From: Bacteroides eggerthii
GTDB taxonomy: Bacteria; Bacteroidota; Bacteroidia; Bacteroidales; Bacteroidaceae
NCBI RefSeq assembly: GCF_025146565.1
Contig: NZ_CP102258.1
Span: forward strand, 1,272,001-1,336,000
DNA length: 64,000 nt
Reading direction: 5' to 3'
The translations under genes and the position numbers were made by a program. Numbering within the stretch: the stretch's first letter is position 1; every line of letters starts with the position of its first letter. This document shows positions 17,382-24,872 of the stretch, in pieces. The notes under the pieces are model-generated. The model made no database searches and was not told where the DNA came from. It worked only from the letters and a program-made list of their open reading frames with translations.

Positions 17382-17388
17382 TTAGCCT

Positions 17389-17973
17389 ATGGCCGTATCG
17401 AAGACAAAAGCTAAATTAGTGGATGTAGCCCGTCAGTTGTTTGCTAAAATGGGTGTTGAAAATACCACGATGAATGATATTGCTCTCGCTTCTAAAAAAG
17501 GTAGGAGAACCCTCTACACCTATTTTAAAAGTAAGGAAGATATCTATATGGCTGTTGTTGAGTCGGAACTGGATATGCTTTCGGATATGATGAAGCGTGT
17601 GGCAGAGAAAAATATTTCGCCGGACGAGAAAATGATTGAAATGATATATACGCGTTTGGATGCGGTGAAGGAGGTAGTGTTTCGTAACGGTACGCTTCGG
17701 GCCAATTTCTTTCGTGACATTTGGCGGGTGGAGAAAGTGCGTAAACGTTTTGATGCTAAAGAGATACTGCTATTCAAGGATGTGCTGCGTGAAGGGGTGG
17801 AGAAAGGCGTGTTTCGGATAGATGATATAGACATGACCGCCGAGCTGGTGCATTATTGCGTAAAAGGTATTGAAGTACCTTATATACGCGGACATATCGG
17901 TGCAAAGCTCGATGATGAAACCCGCGATAAATACGTTGTCAATCTTGTGTTTGGCGCGTTGCATAGAACATAA
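17389..17973 (+). CDS. TetR-family transcriptional regulator
   Basis: 194 residues. Residues 5-60 form the TetR helix-turn-helix (ARQLFAKMGVENTTMNDIALASKKGRRTLYTYFKSKEDIYMAVVE), with the recognition helix at KKGRRTLYTYF. The remainder is an all-helical ligand and dimer domain without a family-specific mark. It is followed 31 bp later by fabG on the same strand, so the two are probably co-transcribed and a link to fatty-acid supply is possible. The leader upstream holds several palindromes suited to autoregulation. The ligand cannot be told from the sequence. Length is normal for the family. Confidence 0.9.
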   Translation: MAVSKTKAKLVDVARQLFAKMGVENTTMNDIALASKKGRRTLYTYFKSKEDIYMAVVESELDMLSDMMKRVAEKNISPDEKMIEMIYTRLDAVKEVVFRNGTLRANFFRDIWRVEKVRKRFDAKEILLFKDVLREGVEKGVFRIDDIDMTAELVHYCVKGIEVPYIRGHIGAKLDDETRDKYVVNLVFGALHRT

Positions 17974-18004
17974 AAAGAATATTTAATCAATAATTTAAAA
18001 CAGT

Positions 18005-18751
18005 ATGGGATTATTAGACGGAAAAACAGCCATTGTAACCGGTGCCGCTCGTGGTATTGGTAAGGCTATCGCTTTAAAGTTCGCTCAAGAAGGGGCTAAT
18101 ATAGCATTCACCGACTTGGTGATTGATGAAAATGCTGAGGCAACAGCAAAAGAAATTGAAGCGCTTGGAGTAAAAGCCAAAGCATATGCATCTAATGCAG
18201 CGAGCTTTGAAGATACTGCCAAAGTAGTAGAGGCTATCCATGCAGATTTCGGCCGCATTGATATTTTGGTTAACAATGCAGGTATTACTCGTGACGGTCT
18301 GATGATGCGTATGACCGAACAACAATGGGATATGGTTATCAACGTTAACCTGAAATCCGCTTTCAACTTCATTCATGCTTGTACTCCGATCATGATGCGT
18401 CAAAAAGGTGGAAGCATCATCAACATGGCTTCTGTAGTAGGTGTTCATGGTAATGCAGGTCAGGCCAACTATTCTGCTTCCAAGGCAGGTATGATTGCAT
18501 TGGCCAAATCTATTGCACAGGAGTTGGGCTCTCGTGGCATCCGCGCCAACGCTATTGCTCCGGGTTTCATTATGACAGCAATGACAGATGCTTTGTCCGA
18601 AGAAGTGAAGGCTGAATGGTGCAAGAAGATACCTTTGCGTCGTGGTGGTACACCCGAAGACGTAGCCAACATTGCTACCTTCCTGGCTTCTGATATGTCT
18701 TCTTATGTATCAGGGCAGGTGATTCAGGTAGACGGTGGTATGAATATGTAA
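18005..18751 (+). CDS. fabG: 3-oxoacyl-[acyl-carrier-protein] reductase
   Basis: 248 residues, a classical short-chain dehydrogenase. TGAARGIG (12-19) binds NADP(H), NNAG (90-93) follows beta-4, and the catalytic residues are S143, Y156 and K160 (YSASK). PGFIMTAMTDAL and the C-terminal SGQVIQVDGGMNM are typical of FabG rather than of sugar dehydrogenases. It reduces 3-ketoacyl-ACP in the fatty-acid elongation cycle in the cytoplasm. It lies directly after tetR, which may control it. Other SDR substrates cannot be ruled out, but the match to FabG is close along the whole length. Confidence 0.92.
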   Translation: MGLLDGKTAIVTGAARGIGKAIALKFAQEGANIAFTDLVIDENAEATAKEIEALGVKAKAYASNAASFEDTAKVVEAIHADFGRIDILVNNAGITRDGLMMRMTEQQWDMVINVNLKSAFNFIHACTPIMMRQKGGSIINMASVVGVHGNAGQANYSASKAGMIALAKSIAQELGSRGIRANAIAPGFIMTAMTDALSEEVKAEWCKKIPLRRGGTPEDVANIATFLASDMSSYVSGQVIQVDGGMNM

Positions 18752-18857
18752 AATAGTGATTAATGATTGGCGGTTAGTGATTAATGAGAATTGCCGACCG
18801 CTAACCGCAGCTTTTTAATCACTAATCACTAATTACTAACCGCTAATCGCTAAATAA
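18752..18857. repeat. Direct and inverted repeats with alternative pairings
   Basis: AGTGATTAATGA occurs at 18755-18766 and 18776-18787 (21 bp apart). GCGGTTAG (18770-18777) can pair with CTAACCGC at 18801-18808 or with a second CTAACCGC at 18836-18843, so two exclusive hairpins are possible in the fabG-rluA spacer. The second copy ends 14 bp before the next start codon. Confidence 0.55.
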
Positions 18858-19529
18858 ATGACTGTCGTATACGAAGACAATCATATCATTATAGTCAACA
18901 AGACCGCTTCCGAGATCGTTCAGGGAGACAAAACGGGTGATACACCGCTTTCGGAAACCGTAAAGCTGTATCTCAAGGAGAAATACCAAAAGCCCGGTAA
19001 TGTCTTTATAGGTGTTACACATCGCTTGGACCGCCCCGTAAGCGGTCTTGTTGTTTTTGCCAAAACCAGTAAGGCGCTTACCCGCCTGAATGACATGTTC
19101 AAGAATGGTGAGGTTAAGAAAACCTACTGGGCAGTGGTGAAGAACCAGCCTCACGAGCCGGAAGGAGAGTTGGTGAACTATTTGGTTCGTAACGAAAAGC
19201 AGAACAAAAGTTATGCGTACGATAAGGAAGTGCCGAATAGCAAGAAAGCGATCTTGCATTATCGGCTCATAGCTAAATCGCAGAACTATTATTTGCTGGA
19301 AATTGACCTGAAAACGGGGCGCCATCACCAGATACGATGTCAGCTGGCTAAAATGGGGTGTCCCATTAAAGGAGATTTGAAGTATGGCTCTCCCCGTTCC
19401 AATCCGGATGGGAGTATTTGCCTGCACGCGCGCTTTGTCCGTTTTATACATCCGGTGTCCAAGGAATTGATAGAGGTGGAGGCCCCTGTTCCTACCGGTA
19501 ATCTGTGGAATGGTTTTGAAATGATTTGA
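18858..19529 (+). CDS. RluA-family RNA pseudouridine synthase
   Basis: 223 residues. The catalytic motif HRLDRPVSG (55-63) carries the nucleophilic aspartate D58; KTYWAVV, LKTGRHHQIRCQLA and GDLKYGS are the other RluA-family blocks. No S4 RNA-binding domain precedes the catalytic domain, as in the short RluA and TruC-like members. It converts uridine to pseudouridine in rRNA or tRNA; the exact site is unknown. It may be translated from the fabG transcript or from its own message after the repeat-rich spacer, and S9 peptidase follows after 22 bp. Confidence 0.92.
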   Translation: MTVVYEDNHIIIVNKTASEIVQGDKTGDTPLSETVKLYLKEKYQKPGNVFIGVTHRLDRPVSGLVVFAKTSKALTRLNDMFKNGEVKKTYWAVVKNQPHEPEGELVNYLVRNEKQNKSYAYDKEVPNSKKAILHYRLIAKSQNYYLLEIDLKTGRHHQIRCQLAKMGCPIKGDLKYGSPRSNPDGSICLHARFVRFIHPVSKELIEVEAPVPTGNLWNGFEMI

Positions 19530-19551
19530 TAATCTGTTAATAACAACTTCG

Positions 19552-22089
19552 ATGAAAAAGATTCTGATTTTATCAGGGCTGTCTCTGCTTGCGGCATTTG
19601 CAGTCCGGGCACAAGATAAAGTGACCGAATACAATGTGCGGCCTGCCATTGTGGTGCGTACTCCAATTCAGGGTGACAGCATTAATTTTACGGGAGAGAA
19701 ATTCACTGCCGATAAACTTCTGAAAACCGATATTGACCTCGACTTCGACGGACGTTCTTATGAGCGTGTGCCAGTCGATACGGCAGGGTACGTGCGGGTA
19801 GCAAAGGCCGATAAAGATAATTTATTTTATCTGTTTGCTACTAATTTGCGTGCGGAACGTTTCATGAAAGGAAAACTGAATATCTATTCTCCCGCACGTT
19901 TTGAGGTATTTGTGAATGGAGTTTCCAAACAATCAAAGACGACTGCGGAAGATAGCTTGTCGCAAGTGTCCCCTTCAGTGCTTGGTTTACGTCTGGAACC
20001 GGAAGTGGATTATGAGATAGTCATTAAATTATTATCAGTGGCTGCCGATAAGACTGCTCCGGTGTTGAAGTGTGAGTTTGAGAAGGATAAGGAGTTTGCC
20101 GATGTCGGTTATCAGATTGCACCGGATTTGAAAAGGCGTTTCGCTTTGCATAATACGGCGTTTGGAAGTCGTGTACGTTCGGTGAGCCTTTCTCCGAATG
20201 GCAAGTACCTGCTTACCTGCTATGCGGACAATTACTCATTGAAGCGTTCGAGAACACGTTGCGAGTTGACAGAACTAAAGACCGGCAAGGTGATATTGCC
20301 TGATGCTGACGAGAAAATGCGCTGGATGCCCCGTAGCAATAAGCTCTATTATACAGTGACCGGCAAAAAACGGAATGATTTGGTTGTGTTCGATCCGGCT
20401 ACCATGCATGAGGAGGTGCTGCTGAAAGATGTTCCCGAAGGATACTTTGTCTGGTCGCCCGCAGAGGACTATCTTATTTATTCTCCCGATGATAAAGGGG
20501 AAGCGGTCAGTGGTCCTTTGAAGAGGCTACTGCACCCCGATGATCGCATTCCCGATGCCCGTTCCCGTAATTATCTTGTTAAATATGATCCTGCAACAGG
20601 GCTTTCCGAGCGCCTGACGTATGGCAGTCATGCCGTCTACCTGAACGATATATCTTCTGACGGGAAAAAACTTCTGTGTTCCACTTCCAAGTCGGACATC
20701 ACTCAGTGTCCTTTCTCTCTTACTTCCATATTCGAGGTCGATTTGGCTACACTGCAAGTAGATACGTTGGTTGCATGGGATCCTTATGTGAATAGAGGGG
20801 CTTACTCTCCCGACGGAAAGCGACTTTTAGTAGTCGGCAGTCCTTCGGCTTTTGGCGGTGTGGGAAAGAACTGCGGTGAACATCCTATTGCTAATGATTT
20901 TGATACACAGGCATTCATCGTGGATAAAGCTACGAAGAAAGTCGCTCCCATTACGCGCGATTTCAATCCTTCCGTAGACTTCCTGCAATGGAACCGCACA
21001 GATGGTTGCATCTATTTTAATACAACGGATGAGGATTGCAAGCATATTTACCGCTATATCCCCCAAACCGACAGCTTTGAGATGTTGCCGCTTCAGGAAG
21101 ATGTGATTGCTTCTTTCGATTTGGCGGAAAACAATCCAACGGTTGCTGCATATGTAGGAGGGGGGAATACCAGTGTAGGGGTGGCTTATACGTACGATGT
21201 GAAGAAGAAAACATCCGCATTGCTTGCCAATCCGATGAAGCCTGCATTGGATAAGATAGAAATGGGTACAATGAAAGAATGGAACTTTACGTCAGAGGAC
21301 GGTACGGAAATTAAAGGTATGATGTGCCTGCCTCCTGCTTTCGACCCGAATAAAAAATATCCGCTTATCGTATATTATTACGGTGGAACTATGCCTACTA
21401 CGCGCGGCATCACCTCGCCCTACTGTGCGCAGCTGTTTGCATCACGTGACTATGTGGTTTATGTCATCCAGCCCAGCGGCACTATCGGTTACGGTCAGGA
21501 GTTCTCCGCCCGCCATGTTAATGCGTGGGGCGAACGTACTGCCGATGAAATCATTGAAGGAACGAAGAAGTTCTGTGCGGCTCATCCGTTTGTTAACGAT
21601 AAGCGTATTGGTTGTATTGGAGCGTCCTATGGCGGCTTTATGACAATGTACTTACAGACAAAGACCGATTTGTTTGCTGCTGCTGTTTCACATGCCGGCA
21701 TCAGTAACGTGACAAGTTACTGGGGTGAGGGCTATTGGGGATATTCCTATAATTCTGTTGCTGCTGCCGAGAGCTATCCATGGAATAATCCTGATCTGTT
21801 TACGAAGCATGGGGCGCTGTTTAATGCGGATAAAATCAAGACTCCGTTGCTGTTGCTGCATGGTACGGTTGATACGAATGTGCCTGTTGGTGAAAGCATC
21901 CAGTTGTACAATGCGTTGAAGATATTGGGCAAGCCGGTGGAGTTTATAACGGTAGACGGTGAGAACCATTTTATCAGTGATTATCCCAAGCGTGAGTTGT
22001 GGCACAACTCCATTATGGCGTGGTTTGCACGTTGGTTGCAGGATAGCCCGGCGTGGTGGAATGAGCTCTACCCGGAAAGACATTGGTAG
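19552..22089 (+). CDS. S9 family prolyl oligopeptidase / dipeptidyl peptidase
   Basis: 845 residues with signal peptide ending AFAVRA, so periplasmic. Residues 25-550 hold a beta-propeller-like region (repeated SPNGKYLL, SPDGKRLL, SSDGKKLL blades). Residues 600-845 form the S9 alpha/beta hydrolase: nucleophile S692 in GASYGGF, D774 in HGTVDTNVP and H806 in GENHF. Such enzymes cut short peptides after proline or alanine, or remove N-terminal dipeptides. Substrate is not settled by the sequence. It follows rluA closely and is ended by the strong bidirectional terminator at 22126-22172. Confidence 0.92.
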   Translation: MKKILILSGLSLLAAFAVRAQDKVTEYNVRPAIVVRTPIQGDSINFTGEKFTADKLLKTDIDLDFDGRSYERVPVDTAGYVRVAKADKDNLFYLFATNLRAERFMKGKLNIYSPARFEVFVNGVSKQSKTTAEDSLSQVSPSVLGLRLEPEVDYEIVIKLLSVAADKTAPVLKCEFEKDKEFADVGYQIAPDLKRRFALHNTAFGSRVRSVSLSPNGKYLLTCYADNYSLKRSRTRCELTELKTGKVILPDADEKMRWMPRSNKLYYTVTGKKRNDLVVFDPATMHEEVLLKDVPEGYFVWSPAEDYLIYSPDDKGEAVSGPLKRLLHPDDRIPDARSRNYLVKYDPATGLSERLTYGSHAVYLNDISSDGKKLLCSTSKSDITQCPFSLTSIFEVDLATLQVDTLVAWDPYVNRGAYSPDGKRLLVVGSPSAFGGVGKNCGEHPIANDFDTQAFIVDKATKKVAPITRDFNPSVDFLQWNRTDGCIYFNTTDEDCKHIYRYIPQTDSFEMLPLQEDVIASFDLAENNPTVAAYVGGGNTSVGVAYTYDVKKKTSALLANPMKPALDKIEMGTMKEWNFTSEDGTEIKGMMCLPPAFDPNKKYPLIVYYYGGTMPTTRGITSPYCAQLFASRDYVVYVIQPSGTIGYGQEFSARHVNAWGERTADEIIEGTKKFCAAHPFVNDKRIGCIGASYGGFMTMYLQTKTDLFAAAVSHAGISNVTSYWGEGYWGYSYNSVAAAESYPWNNPDLFTKHGALFNADKIKTPLLLLHGTVDTNVPVGESIQLYNALKILGKPVEFITVDGENHFISDYPKRELWHNSIMAWFARWLQDSPAWWNELYPERHW

Positions 22090-22125
22090 GGTGATGAAGT
22101 GATATTGCCTTATTATACATATAGT

Positions 22126-22172
22126 AAAAAAAGCCGTTTCCCGGAATAGACAAGAAGGAAACGGCTTTTTTT
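22126..22172. terminator. Bidirectional intrinsic terminator
   Basis: AAGCCGTTTCC (22131-22141) pairs with GGAAACGGCTT (22157-22167), flanked by A7 on the left and T7 on the right, so it works on both strands: for the S9 gene reading right and for anything reading left out of the gap. Confidence 0.85.
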
Positions 22173-22224
22173 GTTGTTAGTGTGCTTACTATTATTCGGC
22201 CACTTAAATTTGTGGATTGGATGC

Positions 22225-22280
22225 TCTTGGCCATTTGCATCTGTGCTCAGGCCAAGAACGATCCGTCACAAACAAACATA
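22225..22280 (-). ncRNA. Possible small RNA on the reverse strand
   Basis: A reverse-strand TATGTTTG (22273-22280) could start a transcript that passes an 8-bp stem (22225-22232 with 22250-22257) and stops at the terminator at 22126-22172, giving about 140 bases. No -33 element is clear. Speculative. Confidence 0.25.
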
Positions 22281-22547
22281 AACAGGGCTGCTACTAATAC
22301 TAATTTTTTGCTTTTTACTTTTAAAAGGTTGATATATTGTTTTGTCTCAGCTTAGGCGAATTTTGTTTTAACATTGTGAACTTGAGGTTCACGTGGAATA
22401 TACGTCAAATGATATGCCAAGATTTGAAGTTTGGAAGATAACATACTGAATATTAGTGAACTAATTTCAGTGTGGAAGAATGGCACATTGAAAAAATGTG
22501 TAGAATAGTGTGGAAAGTGTGGAATAGATTGTGGAGTTTTTCCACAA

Positions 22548-23909
22548 TTATAGTTCTATTCCGTATAGTTTAAGTTTGTTGTAGAGTGTTTTCCGGTCTA
22601 TGCCGAGCAATTGTGCGGCGCGGCTTTTGTTGTAGCCGGTTTGCTTCAAGGCTTCGATGATATGTTGCTTTTCGGCTTCTTCGTTGCGGAGCGGCATGCC
22701 GGTGGGTTGTATTGTTTGGTTTCGCAGTTCGCTGAGCTCGTCCAAAGTGATGAGCTTGCTTTGTGCAAGGAGAGTGGCGCGGCGGATGATATTTTTCATC
22801 TGACGCAGATTGCCCGGCCATTGGTATTCCAGAAGGGCTTTGGATGCTTTCTCGTCAAAGCCGATAAGATGCTTGTCCAATTCGCGATTGGCCTGATCCA
22901 AAAAGAAGTTTGCAAAGAGGAGGATGTCCTCGCGGCGGTCTTTCAGTTGAGGCATGCGCAGGGTGAATTCATTGATGCGGTGGTAGAGATCCTCGCGGAA
23001 TGTACCTTTTTCGATGGCTTGTTCCAGATTCTCGTTGGTGGCGGAGACCAGCCGCACGTCTACCTGTATCTCTTTGTTGGAGCCGATGGGGCGCACCTTG
23101 CGTTCCTGCAGGGCACGAAGCAGTTGTATTTGCACCTCGTAGCTCAGGTTACCTATTTCATCCAGGAAGATCGTTCCTCCGTTGGCTGCGACGAATGCGC
23201 CCGTCTTGTCGGTCAGCGCACCGGTGAAAGAGCCTTTCACGTGGCCGAAGAATTCGGATGCTGCCAGTTCTTTAGGGATAGAGCCGCAGTCGATGGCAAT
23301 GAAAGGCTGTTTAGAGCGTCGGCTCAGCTTGTGGATGCGTTGCGCCACATACTCCTTACCCGTTCCGCTGGCTCCGTTGATGAGGACGGACATATTGGTG
23401 GGAGATACTAAATTCACGTAATTATAGAGCTGTTTGGCGGCATCGCTTTCACCTTCCAGATAGTCGGAAGATGCGCTTTCCGCTTCTTCCCGGAGAGAAT
23501 TACTGCCGGCTTCGGCACGCATTGCCGGTGTGGACGAGACAGGCAATCCGCTTGGAAGGAATGCATCATCCATTTTCTTCAATAACTCATCAGGGTTCAC
23601 CGGTTTGGCGATGTAGTCGCACGCACCTAATTTCATGGCTTGTACGGCCGACTGTATATCGGCATATCCCGTCATGATGATAAGAGGTATGCGCAAGGAA
23701 TGTTCACCCAACCATTTCAGCAGGTCTATGCCGTCACGATCGGGCAAGCGTAGGTCAGACAGTATCAAGTCTACATTTTCGGACTCAATGTGTTTCTGGG
23801 CCCGGGCAATGCTGCTGACAGAATTGACCCGGAAACCTTTTTTGCCGAGCCATGTTTTCAACATCATACCGTAAGTGATGTCATCTTCTACGATTAATAT
23901 GGATTTCAT
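22548..23909 (-). CDS. Sigma-54-dependent response regulator (NtrC type)
   Basis: 453 residues in three parts. Receiver domain 1-115 with acidic pair E8-D9-D10, phospho-acceptor D52 (LILSDLRLP) and K102. AAA+ domain about 150-390 with Walker A GASGTGKE (179-186), the sigma-54 contact loop as GSFTGA (226-231) and Walker B TIFLDEIGN. C-terminal Fis-type helix-turn-helix 425-450 (GYNKSRAAQLLGIDRKTLYNKL). It activates sigma-54 promoters after phosphorylation. No histidine kinase is adjacent; the HK-REC-HPt protein 4 kb downstream is a candidate partner. A promoter-like TACCTTTG (reverse, 23939-23946) stands 30 bp upstream of the ATG. Confidence 0.93.
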   Translation of the reverse strand: MKSILIVEDDITYGMMLKTWLGKKGFRVNSVSSIARAQKHIESENVDLILSDLRLPDRDGIDLLKWLGEHSLRIPLIIMTGYADIQSAVQAMKLGACDYIAKPVNPDELLKKMDDAFLPSGLPVSSTPAMRAEAGSNSLREEAESASSDYLEGESDAAKQLYNYVNLVSPTNMSVLINGASGTGKEYVAQRIHKLSRRSKQPFIAIDCGSIPKELAASEFFGHVKGSFTGALTDKTGAFVAANGGTIFLDEIGNLSYEVQIQLLRALQERKVRPIGSNKEIQVDVRLVSATNENLEQAIEKGTFREDLYHRINEFTLRMPQLKDRREDILLFANFFLDQANRELDKHLIGFDEKASKALLEYQWPGNLRQMKNIIRRATLLAQSKLITLDELSELRNQTIQPTGMPLRNEEAEKQHIIEALKQTGYNKSRAAQLLGIDRKTLYNKLKLYGIEL

Positions 23910-23938
23910 CCTTGCTGCTTTTTATCTCTTTTATGGTA

Positions 23939-23946
23939 CAAAGGTA
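23939..23946 (-). promoter_or_regulatory. -7 element for the sigma-54 regulator gene
   Basis: CAAAGGTA on the forward strand reads TACCTTTG in reverse, a full match to the Bacteroides TAnnTTTG box. No TTTG at the -33 distance is obvious. Confidence 0.5.
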
Positions 23947-23967
23947 AATCGTTTTGTTCGATTTTAG

Positions 23968-23975
23968 TATATTTG
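23968..23975 (+). promoter_or_regulatory. -7 element for the peptidyl-prolyl isomerase gene
   Basis: TATATTTG matches TAnnTTTG, 27 bp before the ATG at 24002, giving a short leader. It faces away from the reverse -7 box at 23939-23946, so this 92-bp gap is a divergent promoter region. Confidence 0.55.
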
Positions 23976-24001
23976 CAGGCTTAAATTAAACAAAAAGACA
24001 G

Positions 24002-24841
24002 ATGAAAAGAAATCTCATTGTAATATTAACTATCCTGGCTTGCAGTCTGGTGGCTTGCAAACCGGGACAAAAGAAAGACGGAAATATGGAAAAAGAAACG
24101 AAGTTGAAGATTGAAACAACTGCGGGTGACATCATCGTGAAACTGTATAACGAGACGCCGAAGCATCGTGATAACTTTATCAAACTTGCGGAGGAAGGTA
24201 CCTATGAAGGCACTCTGTTTCACCGCGTCATCAAGGATTTCATGATACAGGCCGGTGACCCCGAATCAAAAAATGCTCCGAAAGGCAAGATGCTGGGGGC
24301 AGGTGATGTTGGCTATACCATTCCGGCAGAGTTTGTCTATCCCAAATACTTCCACAAGAAAGGTGCGCTGTCTGCTGCCCGTCAGGGTGACAATGTGAAT
24401 CCGGAGAAGGAATCATCCGGCTGCCAGTTCTACATCGTGACCGGAAAGGTTTATAATGACTCTACGCTTCTCGGCATGGAGCATCAGATGAATCAGGCAC
24501 GCCTGAACAATGCTTTCAACGCTTTGGCGCAGAAGCACATGAAGGAGATCTACAAGATGCGTAAGGACGGTGACCAGGAAGGATTGATGAACTTGCAGGA
24601 TACGCTCATCGCACAGGCCGAAGCTCAGGTGGCCGATGAGCCGGAGTTCCGTTTCACGCCGGAGCAGGTGAAAGCCTATACTACCGTCGGCGGTACACCG
24701 CATTTGGACGGAGAATACACCGTATTCGGCGAAGTGCTTGAAGGCATGGATGTAGTGGATAAGATACAGCAGGTGAAAACAGACCGTAGCGACCGTCCTG
24801 AAGAGGATGTGAAGATTACGAAAGTGACTGTGATGGAATGA
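24002..24841 (+). CDS. Cyclophilin-type peptidyl-prolyl isomerase, lipoprotein
   Basis: 279 residues. The N-terminus MKRNLIVILTILACSLVACKPG has a lipobox (LVAC), so the protein is lipid-anchored in the envelope. The cyclophilin fold is split: GDIIVKLYNETPKHRDNF, FHRVIKDFMIQAGDP (catalytic arginine in FHRV) and KGALSAAR come first, then SSGCQFYIVTG. A helical insert of about 60 residues (MEHQMNQARLNNAFNALAQKHMKEIYKMRKDG) precedes the end of the domain (DGEYTVFGEVLEGMDVVDKIQQV). It would speed proline isomerisation of exported proteins. The insert is common in Bacteroidetes members and may be a chaperone arm. The M16 protease start follows 31 bp later. Confidence 0.92.
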   Translation: MKRNLIVILTILACSLVACKPGQKKDGNMEKETKLKIETTAGDIIVKLYNETPKHRDNFIKLAEEGTYEGTLFHRVIKDFMIQAGDPESKNAPKGKMLGAGDVGYTIPAEFVYPKYFHKKGALSAARQGDNVNPEKESSGCQFYIVTGKVYNDSTLLGMEHQMNQARLNNAFNALAQKHMKEIYKMRKDGDQEGLMNLQDTLIAQAEAQVADEPEFRFTPEQVKAYTTVGGTPHLDGEYTVFGEVLEGMDVVDKIQQVKTDRSDRPEEDVKITKVTVME

Positions 24842-24872
24842 TGGACTTTTGCCACATCTTCATCCACTGCGT

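Larger units (their letters stand above)
17072..17388. other. 317-bp intergenic region between esterase and tetR
   Basis: No gene seen. In order it holds a 12-bp perfect inverted repeat (17133-17179), a promoter-like pair (TTTG 17237-17240, TATCTTTG 17257-17264), a 9-bp perfect palindrome (17295-17318) and three TGTGCAAA-type half sites (17333-17381) just before the tetR start. Dense symmetry suggests a regulatory leader. Confidence 0.7.
22090..22547. other. 458-bp convergent intergenic region
   Basis: Lies between the 3' ends of the S9 peptidase and the sigma-54 regulator. It has no credible gene. Contents: terminator (22126-22172), hairpin TCTTGGCC/GGCCAAGA (22225-22257), a reverse-strand TATGTTTG (22273-22280), palindromes GTGAAC-GTTCAC (22376-22392) and ATTAGT-ACTAAT (22452-22465), and four TGTGGA words from 22471 to 22535. 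See the small-RNA finding. Confidence 0.6.

Noticed and set aside
22247..22354. Reverse frame in the convergent gap reading like a signal peptide (KKLVLVAALFMFVC then a stop after FLA)
   Set aside because: It resembles a short exported peptide but has no ATG, GTG or TTG start and a stop right after the hydrophobic part. A decayed gene is possible; too little remains to call it.
22471..22548. Replication-origin-like cluster of TGTGGA and TTTTCCACA words
   Set aside because: The words do not match TTATCCACA well, spacing is irregular, and no dnaA, dnaN or AT-rich unwinding region is nearby.
22611..23411. Forward open frame of 266 residues opposite the sigma-54 regulator
   Set aside because: Antisense shadow of a GC-richer gene; the reverse frame contains all sigma-54 activator motifs.
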